Assembly (NCBI GenBank): GCA_965112735.1
Contig: OZ218953.1
Coordinates: forward strand, 1,922,001-1,986,000
Source: Phaeosaccion multiseriatum
Lineage: Eukaryota; Ochrophyta, other classes
Length of the DNA: 64,000 nt
Direction: 5' to 3'
Positions 1-10,700 of the stretch are shown here, one piece after another. The position numbers and the translations under genes are program-made. Position 1 is the stretch's first letter, and every line of letters begins with the position of its first letter. The notes beneath the pieces were generated by a model that was not told the origin of the DNA, searched no databases, and worked only from the letters and a program-made list of their open reading frames with translations.

Positions 1-52
1 CATCCTCCTCTCCCCCCCCCCCTCCTCCTCCTCCTCCTCCTCCTCCTCCTCC

Positions 53-94
<42 letters not shown>

Positions 95-3000
95 CTACCA
101 TAAGCGGTGGCATCGAGGTCATCCTGCTCTGCAAACCCCGACCCCCACGGACCTCTGCCCCTGCTGTTCGGAAGAGAAGGGCATACACAGACACAGTAGA
201 TTGCACAAGACCGTAAAGGGTACGACAACACAAAGCAAGACGAAAGAAACATTCAATCATGGGTGTGTGCCTCCCCCTCTCCTCCTCCTCCTCCTCCTCC
301 TCCTCCTCCTCCTCCTCTTGTTCTCACCGCTTGTGTGTCTTGTCCGAGGGAATGACGAGGTAGGCGTACTCCTGAAGCTGCACAAGGAGGCCCCGCTGGA
401 GCAGCCATACGAGCATGTGGATCAGGGCAAGGTGGTTGCTCTGTTGGCGGGTGTAAGGGGGGGGGGGGGGGGGTAAGCGCACAAGTAGAGAGAGAGAGAA
501 GACAGAGAGAGAGCGGGGCGAGAGAAGAGAGAGCGGGGTGGAGAGAGAAGAGAAAGAGAGAGAGACGGTGAGATAAGAAGGGCAGGGAGGAGGCGGGTGT
601 GGTGGTGCGAGGAGAGAGTAGACAGACGTAACCCCTGACATCTGACATGCCCCTCTCCCGACTCGCTTGAGACACTGTAGTGCAGCCTTCCTTCCAGCGT
701 AGCGCAGTGCCCTCCATCCTCCCTCCTACTTGTGCGCTGCTGCTCCCCTCCCCTCCCCTTACCCCCTCCCCTCTATTTTCCCTCCTCTTCCCTTCCCTCC
801 CCTTCCCTCCCCTCCCCTCTATTTTCCCTCCTCTTCCCTTCCCTCCCCTCCCCTCACCCCCTCCTCTCCCCTCCCCTCCCCTCCCCTCACCCCCTCCCCT
901 CCCCTCCTCTTCCCTTCCCTCCCCCTCCCCCCCACGCACCTTTCTCATACCGTCCATGATATCTCTCAAGGGCTGCCCTGACCCAAACAAGGACAAGATG
1001 TCTTGCAAGCCGTAACCCCATCTCGGAAACTTGCTCCCAAAGTCCATGGACAGGGTACTTCCTAGCGAAAGGTCCACCGTGGGCGCGGGCGTGACGGCAT
1101 ACACGTTGCTCGTGGCGATGGTGTCGATGGCTCGGCCGTGACCCCAATAAATGATATGTTGGGCCAAACGAAACACCTTTGAGGTAGCGGGGTAGTGGGG
1201 TTCACAGGTGGGGTAGAGGCACGGAGGTTTCCGAGGAGGAAAACCGTGAAGTCAAGGCAAGACCAGTCAAGTCAAGTCAAGTCAAAGAGAAGAAGCGTTA
1301 AAGCATGACAGGAGAGGGCGGAATGAGATTTGATCAATCAAGGAGGGAGAGGAGATGATATCAACCAATCAATGGAAGGAGAGGAGACCGCCTGAGCCCC
1401 GGCCCTCGTGGAACCAACCTTATGCAGCGGGACCTCCATCTCTACGGCAAGCTCTTGCAGAGAGCTGAGAGGAGTGGCCGCTCGGATGAGCTTCTTAATG
1501 TAGGGAGAACTGTCTAAGGGCAGCCGCGACAGCACCTACCATGCAATCATTCACGACAACCACAGGTCATATTCACAGCCACAGCCAAAGCCGTTTGTCA
1601 TACAGGCACATTGGGGGTGCGAGAATACCTTAGTTAGACGCGCCTTGCAGGGAAAAGCAGCACCCGGAGGAGGAGGAGGAGTAGTAGTAGTAGTAGTAGG
1701 AGGAGGAGGAGGAGCAGGAGGAGGAGGAGGAGGAGCAGGAGAAGGAGGGGGAAGGGGAGGAGGAGGAGGAGGAGGGGTCGACAAACTGAAACTGACCTCC
1801 TCTTCGTCTTCGAGCAGCAGCAGGGTTTGGTACGGCTGTAGGCAGACAGCAAGTGGACTGCCCTGCCCAGCCCCTCCCACCCTCCCGTTGGCGGCCCCGT
1901 CAGAAAAGCGCTCTCTCCCTTGTATGCGAAAAGAGAAGCTCAACCATCTGTGAGTAGAGAGAGAGAGAGGGAGCGAGCAAGCGAGCGAGCAAGCAACCAC
2001 CCATCCACCCGGCGGAGGAAAGGAGAGAAAGAAAGAAGCGTGTCAGCGTGTTCGCCTGTACAGAAAGAAGGGAGAAGCGTGTAAGCGTGTTCACCTACCT
2101 ACCTACGTACCTGTTGATCATGATGTGCTCTCCCACTCCTCCCTTGAGCAAGTCGAACACATGCCGCAGATCCCTGCACAGCTGGCTGCTCTCCAGCATC
2201 AAGGACACCAAAAAAGGGTCGTCACACTCGTCGTCGTTGTCTTCCTCCTCCTCTCCTCCTCCTCCTCCTCCTCCTCCTCCTCCTCCTTGTCCTCTTCCTC
2301 CTTGTCCTCCTCCTTCTCCTCCTCCTCCTCCTCCTCCTCCTCCTCCTCCTCCTCCTTCCCCCCCTACTTCTCCTCCTCCTCCTTCGTCTTCTTCTCTTCC
2401 TCCTCCTCCTCCTCCTCCTCCTGCTCCTCCTCCTCCGCCCCCGCCCCCACCTTGGGCATGTGTACCACCAGAAGTGTTTCCCCCTCCCCCTCCTCCTCTC
2501 CCGCTCCCTCCTTCTCCTCCTCCTGCTACTCCTCCCCCGCCACCACCACCACCGCCCCCTCCTGCTGCCACTCCATCTCCCCTATTTGGAACTCCTCCTT
2601 CTCGGTTGCCCCCTCCCTCTCCCCCTCCAGCCCCTCCTTCCCCCCCCGGTCCGCTGTCCAAGCGTATATCGCACATATAATAGGGGGGGAAAGGGTAACC
2701 AAAAAAGAGTTTTAAGTCTGTCAGCAAAGAATGTTTGATCAGAGTGGAGGAGCGGCTCACTTCGGGGAATCATTTACCCGCTCCTATCGATGAGCCACAT
2801 CCCCCCCGAACGATCCCAATTCCGTTACGATGGGGAGGGGGGGGGGGGAGGTGAGAAAGGATGGAAGCAGCTCACTTGGACAGAACACTTCAGAAGACGT
2901 TCTTCATCATCCATCCCTTCTCCTCTGCCGCACCTCCAGCCTACCTGTTCGCACCGCTCGCGTCTGCCGTATGTAGCTTGCCTCCTCCTGCTTCTCCTCC

Positions 3001-3134
3001 TCCTTCTCCTCCTCCTCCTCCTCCTCCTCCTCCTCCTCCTCCCTCTCCTTCCCCTCCTCCCCCCGCTTCTCCTCCTCCTCCTCCTCCTCCTCCTCCTCCT
3101 CCTCCTCCTCCTCCTCCTCCTCCTCCTCCTCCTC

Positions 3135-3166
<32 letters not shown>

Positions 3167-4469
3167 TCTCCTCCTTCTCCTCCTCCCTCCGCCCCCCCCC
3201 CCGCCTCCTCCCCCGCCCCCCCCTCCTCCCTCTACCGCGCCTCCCTCCGACTTCCAGCTCGGGCCCTCTTCTCCGCTCCCCCCCGCAGTGCCTTCTGAGC
3301 CACCCCCCCCCCCTCCTTTTCTCCGCCGCATTTGCCTGGCCCGCTGCCGTGTAACCATCATAATCTTGGACTGTCTGCTTACATACCGACAACGCTTCTC
3401 CTCGTGCAGTAAGGCAGAAGCTAGGTTGGCCGCCAACGGCTCGATATACAAGCTGACTTGAGAGTCAGTCATACCATCGCTGCTGGAAACGTCTTGTCCC
3501 TGCCTCTCCTGCCCCCCCCCTCGCCCCCGCTGCTGCTGCTGCTGCTGCTGTTGTCTTAGATTGTGCTCTTCCTCGTTTGGCACAAGAGCTAGGGCGAACA
3601 CTACATTGAAAAAAACCAGATTACTGGCTTCCAGACCATGCCTTGTGCTATCCATTTTGATCTGGAATGGATCGGGCGGACCAGTGCCGAAAGAAAAAAG
3701 AAAAAGCGCGGCGCGAGGGAGCGGGAGAGAGAGAGGGGGGGACGGGGGGGGTAGGCGGCGAGAGAGAAAGGAAGAGTGAGAATGAGGGAGGAATGGGGAA
3801 GTTGGGGGCAGGAAGGTGGAGAAAGGGAGACAGTAATAAGCGGCTGTCGGGGTGGGTGGTGACGAGGAGGGTCGCAGACCGCCCATGGGGGAGAGGGTCA
3901 GGCCTGAAGGGCACAATATCAACCCTTGTAGCTCTCACTCACCTCCATGGGATGGCTGATGTACCTGATGCTGTCAATGACAATGTCGAAAGGCTGTCCA
4001 CAAAGCACTGACTTGGGTCGGAACAACTTGGTGAACGTTTCCGACTCGGAGCTGATGTATATAAAACGAATAGGGAAGGGAGCAAGAGGGGGGGAGGAAG
4101 ACGAGAAATGAGACAGGCCATCTCTCGGGGCTCGGGTCTAGCGCTCCCTGCCATTATATAGCTGCAGGTGGTACTGCGCACAAATGGAGGTTTGTTTGCT
4201 GGTGCGGTTCGGTGCTCTCTCTCCTTTCCTCACCTCATTCCGAGGCCATCGCGATCCCTGCCCCCCCCAGCCGCCCCCATTCCATCTCTGGAGCTCGACG
4301 ATGACGAAACACCCCCCCCTCCCCCGCCCTGTCCTCCCGCTGCCCGGGACAAGTCCCCTTCTGGACAGAGGCTATCTGGTGTCCCAGTGTAGTGAAAGAG
4401 TTTGCACAGACCTTGGCTGATGTCATCGACGACCAGAAAGAGACTCACAGCCTGCCTCCGCTCCCTCAT
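1..4469 (-). CDS. NPRL3: NPRL3, GATOR1 complex subunit (3' end beyond window)
   Basis: Nitrogen permease regulator 3-like protein. With NPRL2 and DEPDC5 it forms GATOR1, the GAP for Rag GTPases that restrains TORC1 at the lysosome or vacuole. Exons on the minus strand, all phase-consistent: 4469-4234, 4051-3943, 3661-3387, 2924-2876, an exon ending at 2111 whose 5' edge is unresolved (between 2240 and 2690), 1947-1797, 1535-1419, 1176-940, 440-328 and 163 to the left edge. Family blocks in order: SVLCGQPFDIVIDSIRYISH, LVFFNVVFALALVP, LLHEEKRCR, INRWLSFSF, QPYQTLLLLEDEEE, SLQELAVEMEVPLHKV, AQHIIYWGHGRAIDTI and LVWLLQRGLLVQLQEYAYLV. The start is the first ATG before an N-terminal beta strand (VSLFLVV). 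The last visible exon runs into an Asp/Glu repeat. Introns hold purine-rich repeats. Identification rests on recalled family sequence. Confidence 0.88.
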
Positions 4470-4571
4470 CCCCACAGGGCACTGGCAAAGGATATCAAGG
4501 ATTTGGGGAACCTTGCGTCCTCCTCATCCAGAGTCACAAATAGCGCAGCACACGAGGGAAAGTACATGTAA
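4470..4571. promoter_or_regulatory. Shared divergent promoter, NPRL3 / acyltransferase
   Basis: Only 102 bp separate the two divergent start codons, so the 5' untranslated regions and core promoters of both genes must lie here or overlap the genes. No TATA box is evident. The role is inferred from position alone. Confidence 0.5.
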
Positions 4572-5701
4572 ATGGAGAAATTCAGCAAGTGGGCGGACAA
4601 GGGGAGCGGAGTGACTCCCTTTGTACCTCGCTCGCCGGCTCTTCCTCGCTCCACCCCTCTCCGAGTCGCTCGCCTGCTTCTGGGCGGGGTCCTGAGCGCC
4701 TTGCGCCTCCCCGCCGTCTTCCTCCTTTTCTTCCTGGCCATCTGCCCCACCGCCTTGCCTTTGGCAGCAGGGGCTTTGCTCTACTTCACCTCCACTGCCT
4801 CCAGCCACGACAAGAATGTGACGGCGGGAGTGGTAGTGGGGGGGATAGAGGTGTTGAGGCTGGTGTTCCCGAGAGAGATTTCCAGCCTGCTCCACAAGTT
4901 GACGGCCATTCGTTTCCGCCTCTTGTTCCTCCTTCTCGGGGTGAGCGTGGTGGAGCAGTCGGCCGACCTTCGTCGCCTGGGCCTCCAGCAACAGAAGGAA
5001 GGAAGCAGTAGCAGGAGCAGCAGCAGCAAAGTGGTGGGTGCTGGTGACATCATCCTCTCCAATCACACCTCCTTTGTGGAGGTCCTTTTCTTGGCGTGGC
5101 GGTACAATGCAGTGTTCACTGCCATTGCCGGTGGTGCCGGTAGTAGGCGAAGCGGGCCCAGCGATGCTGCCGAATCGTCTGCAGTGATTGCTCCCATATC
5201 TCTGATGCAGGCGCTTCAGAGAGCCGTGGGCGTTCCTTCGGTGTCCGTGCCCGAAGCTCAGGTATGTATGTTTGCAGCGGCTAGTCAACTTTAAACCCCC
5301 ACTCTCTCTCTCTCTCTCCTTTCTCTCTCTGGCGATGTATCACCAACCTACGCGCGTGGTCGTGAGCAAGAGGTGGGCTCGCCGGCCTCAACGGCTGCTA
5401 ACCCTGTTGCCACTACGCACCTCACTCTCTTCTATTCGAACTCATGTCATTTAGAACACGGGCTCACTTTGTTGTGCTTCCTCCTGAATGGAAATGAAAT
5501 GCCTGCTTGTGCCCCCCTGCCGTGTCCTGTTGCCCCCTCCTCTCTATACTTGGGCCCAGGCCTCCTCCCTCTCCGATATTATCTCCTACGCTGTACGGCA
5601 AGGCCGACCGGTGGTGCTGTTCCCTGAGGTAGTGCGCAGCAATGGCGACGGCGTGCTGGAGTGGACCAACGCTGCACGGGTATTCGCACAGACCAAAAAG
5701 T

Positions 5702-5736
<35 letters not shown>

Positions 5737-6208
5737 TGAGTGTGTGTTGCGTGTGTGTGTAAGTGAATGTGTGCTCCGGCATGTGTGTGTGCGTGTGCGT
5801 GTGCGTGTGTGTGTACGTGTTTGTGTGTTGCGTGTGTATATACGTGTGTATGGGGTGTATGCGTGTGTGTGTCGCGCAGGGAGAAGAGCACGAATAAGTG
5901 AGACGTGTAGAATCATCCCCCCCCCCCCCTCTCTCTCTCTCTCTTGCGTTCTAACCAACCCCAGTAGCAGCAGCAGCAGCAGCAGCAGCAGCGGCGGCAA
6001 GAAGCTCCCAGACAGGACGGTGAGGCAGGCTCACGTCGTGGCATTCAGCTACCGCCCTTCAGCAGGAGGAGTGTCTCCCGTCAGCCCCGTCCGTCCCTTC
6101 CTCCACACGCTGTTTTGGCTCACCTTCTCATTGTCACGGACCACCGCCAGCGTCACCTTGCTCCACAAGGATGATGCTCCAACCAGAGACATATCCTCAA
6201 CAGGAAGA

Positions 6209-6267
<59 letters not shown>

Positions 6268-6481
6268 TAGTAACCGCAGCACCGGCAGTAGTGCTACCGG
6301 CGACAAGGCCACGGCCGCTTGGCTGGCAAAGCTGCGCACCCTCACCGCCACCATGCTGGGCCGCCAGACGCTCGCGCTGGGCTACCCCGACTACGTGTCC
6401 TTCGAGCGTTACTGGAGACTCGTGCAGAGCGGCGATAAGAAGGGAGCGGCAGCTCTCGCCGATCAGCGGGCCAAGTCATGA
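4572..6481 (+). CDS. PlsC-type glycerolipid acyltransferase (LOA1/LPAT-like)
   Basis: Membrane acyltransferase probably acylating a lysophospholipid with acyl-CoA. Exons 4572-5261, 5560-5699 and 5965-6481 join in phase to give 448 residues. A hydrophobic stretch at about residues 38-70 should anchor it in the ER or a plastid envelope. The acyltransferase box I is SNHTSFVEVLFLA (His165 and, in place of the usual Asp, Glu at HTSFVE). Box III is FPEVVRSNGDG, starting at about residue 251, where family members have FPEGTTSNG. This NHTS plus PE...SNG pattern resembles the fungal LOA1/Vps66 branch more than bacterial PlsC. Exon 3 opens with a run of Ser from an AGC repeat, and a second Ser run lies at about 6211-6272. 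Intron 2 starts directly with a GT microsatellite. Exact substrate is unknown. Confidence 0.8.
5700..5964 (+). repeat. Intron opening with (GT)n microsatellite
   Basis: The 5' splice site GTACGTGTGT is continuous with about 150 bp of GT/TGTG/CGTG repeat (5701-5875), followed by a C-rich and CT-rich tract before the acceptor at 5964. It lies wholly inside intron 2 of the acyltransferase gene. Confidence 0.85.
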
Positions 6482-6629
6482 CATGACATGATGAAAGTGC
6501 ATTGTTTTTTTTTATTCCTTCTTGCTTCTCCTAATCCTAATCATTGTAAGACCTGTCTGTTCCGCGGCTTCTCTTCTTACTCCATACTTTTTCCTTCTCT
6601 TTACGCGGCCCCAACATACTACTATACTA

Positions 6630-6689
<60 letters not shown>

Positions 6690-6781
6690 TACTACTTCTC
6701 TACTACTACTACGACTACGACTACTACTTCTGCTACTTACTACTACTACTACTACTACTGCTACTCTTCTAATAACATGTC
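6482..6781. repeat. Convergent 3' intergenic region with (TAC)n microsatellite
   Basis: The 300 bp lie between the stop codons of two converging genes. An early T-rich stretch is followed by a nearly pure TAC/CTA repeat at about 6620-6765. No open frame here is believable, and 3' untranslated regions of both genes presumably occupy it. Confidence 0.8.
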
Positions 6782-7342
6782 CTACCCTCCGCCTTTTGCA
6801 AAAGCCCCGCCCCTACTTTGACTGCCAAGCTCATCCAAGCTCACCCCTCCCACAAAGGGTTCGGCATCCATGCCAGGCCCCGGAGCTCTCACGCCGTCGC
6901 AGCTGCCCTCTGCCCCCAAGGAAGAGGAGGAGGCTTTCGACGTGCTCACAACCGCTGTTGCCACCGCCGAGGCAACCGTAGCCACTGCTGACGCCACTAC
7001 CTCTGTCACCGCGGTTGCTGCTGCCTGCTGTCCTTGTTCCGACCTTGCCTCCTGCAGTCCCGCACCCCCCCCCCGCACATGATCAACAGCTTGTTGCCCC
7101 CCCTCGCACTCCTCCTCGCACTCGTCTCGCTCCTCCTCTTCAGCCCCCGTTCTCCACTGGGGCACCACCACCCGGAGAGTAGCCCCAGCAGGCCCTTCTC
7201 CGTTGCCTCCCTCCTCACGTCCGGCGTCGAAGTCTAGCACCAGGTATTCACACAACTCAAGCGGAGAGGAGCGCAGCCGCTCCATCCCCCTTAGGCTGCC
7301 ATCTCCGCCGCCCCCCTCCCCCCCCCGAGCCCCGTCCTCCTC

Positions 7343-7373
<31 letters not shown>

Positions 7374-7697
7374 ATTCCTCCTACCTGCGACACCGGTCCC
7401 AGTTCAAGCTTGGTGTACACAGCGGGCGGCACAATCAGAGCTGGTAAGGCTCGCCCCGTCGTCACCACCTCTCCGTCAATCACCAATGCCGAGTCGGAAG
7501 CCCTCGTCGTCACCCTCACCAACACGTGTTCCCATCCCGATCCGTCCGCCAGCCTCACCCTCGTCGCGGCCTTGTTGGCGTTCGCTGCCGCCGATTGGGG
7601 CCGCTGAGGAGGGAGCGCTGAGCCTAGCGCGGATTCAATGTCGGAAGGAGGAGGAGCAGACATGTAGGAGGGTGCAAACGATGCTGCTGTATCACCA

Positions 7698-7735
<38 letters not shown>

Positions 7736-10700
7736 GGTCAGCACCCCAGCCTCCGCTCCGTCTTGTAGGGCCGCGGAGATCCCTGCTTGCGCTGCCTCCA
7801 TTGCCGCTGCCACCGCCGCCACCGCCTGTGCTACAGCCCCTTCTGCTGTATCACCAACTGCTGCTGCTTCTGCTGCTGCTTCTGCTGCTTCTGCCGCTGC
7901 TTTCCTCTTCGCAGCGGCGACAGCTGCAGGGTGAAGCTGCACCTCTTGCTCTTGATCTTCTTCTGCCGCGGGGTCGAGTGCCTCGGTCAACTTCACCACC
8001 AACGTCAGTGACGGCTGCTGCTGCCTCTTCTTCCCACTGTCCCCTCCTCCTCGTCCATCTGCTGAGTCTCCCCCGGGGAGCACGCCTCCTCTCACGGCCC
8101 CTGTTACTCGGAGCACCTCTCCGGCCGCCGTTACGCCGCCCCTCACCACCACCTCCATCCTGTCCCTGGTGAGGGTCTGCACGTCCAACGCACTGACTCT
8201 CAGCCTCCCACTGCTGCTGCTGCCGCTGCTATTGATGGTCTTTGCAAGGCCCTGCTGTCCTTGGGCCGGCACAGTCACACTCCCCAGTACTCCTGGACTC
8301 ACTACTCCCCTCGCGGCGACTGTTCTGGGTTCCTCCTCCTCCTCCTCCTCCTCCTCCTCCTCCTCCTCCTCCTCCTCTACGGACCCGCCCCCCCCCCCTC
8401 CTTCTACTGCTACTGGTACAATCGCCGCCGCTATTGAGCGAGAGATGGCGGAAATGGCATCGCCTTTCTCGCATTGTTGCATGGTCACGGGATCCCACGC
8501 CGTAAAGTCCAGCACGGCGGAGGAGGAGATCGAATCACCACCACCATCATCATCATCATCATCACCATCATCACCATCATCACCATCATCACCACCATAC
8601 CCTTGTCCTTGTGGTGCTAGTGTTGGTGCTGGCCCTGTTGCTGCCACAGACAAAAGCACCACCTCGCCGTTGACCCTCACCACCTGGCGCACTACTGCCC
8701 CCTCGCCTCCTCCTGCCCCCCGTTGTTCCGCAGTCCGGTTCGTCCTGTTGAGTTGCTTCTTCTTCTCCTTCTCCTTCTCCTTCTCCTTCTCCTCCTCCTC
8801 CTCCTCCTCCTCCTCCTTCTTCTTTTTGTCGCGTCTCTTGGACGCGAGCACAGCACGAGCTGACTTCTGTCTCGACAGACACTGCAGTTTCACCGCCGCG
8901 CTCCTGTCCCTCCTCTTGGCCGAGACAGTCACGCGAGCCTTGTGACTCCTCTCCGTACACTGAATCTTGATCGCCGCCTCGTTCCGAGCAAAGCGTATCC
9001 GAGCAGCTCTCTCCTCTCGCATTCGCTTCACTCGCCTTGTAGCCTGGCGCTGTCTCTCCGCCTTCTGGATGCGAGTCGATGCCACTCTTTCCTTCTTCAT
9101 TTGTTGAAGCTTTTGGTGCGCGACGGCGCGACGATGTTGAGCTTGAATGGTGATGGCGCTCTTGCGCTTCCGAGTGAACACCTTCCCCCCGGGTGGACAG
9201 GGTGGGGGTGGACAGGGTGGGGGTGCGCGTACGTAGGTGGTATTGTTAGTGTATGAGCGTGCAAGTCGACGGAGGCGGCTAGTTGTGTCAGGCGAATCAC
9301 ACGCACACACGCGGACACACACTTACACTTACACACACACACACACACACGCGCACACTCCACGCATACACACACACACACAAACACACACCCGTCGAGT
9401 CTGCCTCATTCGCTCGGCCGCCTGAATCTTCAACACCGCTTCCCCCTCGCGTTGGCGCTTGAGCTGCGCCCGCGTCCTTCCCTGCCTTCCGCGGGCATGC
9501 TTCTGAATCAAAGTCGAAGCGAGCCGCTCACGCCGTTTCCTGGCCACCTCCTTTCGCGCTAGGTGCTGACGATACGCACACTGGATGGTGATGGCGGCAG
9601 CCACTTGCACTCTCCTGACCTGCGCTCTCCGCCGGGCGCCTCGCTGCCGCTGCTTGCTCTGAATCACTACCGCTGCGTGAACGTCCCTCCTCCGCCTCCC
9701 CACCTCTCTCGTCGCGCTCCGCTGTCTGTAGAGGCATTGAATACTTATGGCTGCGTCTCGTTGGCGCCGCTTGTCCATCGCTATCGCCAGCGCTCCCCGC
9801 CTGTGTGTGCGTGGGTGCGTGCGTGTGTGCGTGCGTGGGTGCGTGCGTGCAGCGTCGGTATCTCGTAATGTGAGCCGAGGAAGAGCATGCAAATAACACA
9901 GGATCCGACAAGCCCCCCCCCATACGAAGACTACCGAGAGTAGACAGCAGACTCGACAAGAGGACTGGTCACTCCCCCATGCCCCCCTTCACCCCGCCCT
10001 TCTCCTCCTCCTCCTCCTCCTCCTCCTCTTCCTCCTCCTCCTCCTCCTCCTCCTCCTCCTCCTCCTCCTCCTCCTCCTCCTCCTCCTCCTCCTCCTCCTC
10101 CTCCTCCTCCTCCTCCTCCTCCTCCTCTTCTCTCCTCCTCCCTCTCCTCCTCACTCACCTCCTCACAAGGGTCTGAATAAGTGTCGCACTCCGCCGCCGC
10201 AGCTCCAAAAGCGCTCGCACCCGCCTCGCCCTCCAACAGCGACACAGGCACTGTAACATCACCGCTGCCTCCTCCTCCCTCATCCTCCTCCTCCGCTTCA
10301 GTCTCGCATTCCGACCCCGAACCATACACTGGATGGTGATGGTGGCGTCTCTCCTCGCTCTCCGATGGCGGAGCTCTCGTCGGGCGAGGTACTGACGGGC
10401 GAGGCACTGGAGGATGATGGCAGAGTGGTGGGCAGCGACTCGGCGACTAAACTTGCGGTACGCCACATAGCCTATGGGGTGGAGTGGGAAGGAGGGGAGG
10501 GAGGGGGAGGGGAGGGGAATGAGTACTAGCGGTACCAGTGGGGGGAGTAGCAGCAGCAGCAGTTAGTGATACAGCAGTGGCCACGGTGGCGAATAGGGGG
10601 GCAAGTGGCAATGGGGTTAGGTAGGAAGGTTGAGAACAACGATGACGGGGAGGCAAGGGGAATGAAGGGTTAGTGAGCAAACTGAAACAGGGGCCCTCCG

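Noticed and set aside
2048-2760. Long Pro-rich and Ser-rich open frames on the plus strand and Gly-rich frame on the minus strand
   Set aside because: They are six-frame translations of a CCT repeat. NPRL3 uses only the minus-strand frame at the left end of this tract.
5642-5890. Cys/Val-rich and His/Thr-rich frames
   Set aside because: Translations of a GT/AC microsatellite within an acyltransferase intron.
9969-10176. Poly-Glu and poly-Ser open frames
   Set aside because: Pure CCT repeat inside an intron of the IQ gene, removed by splicing between 10159 and 9800.
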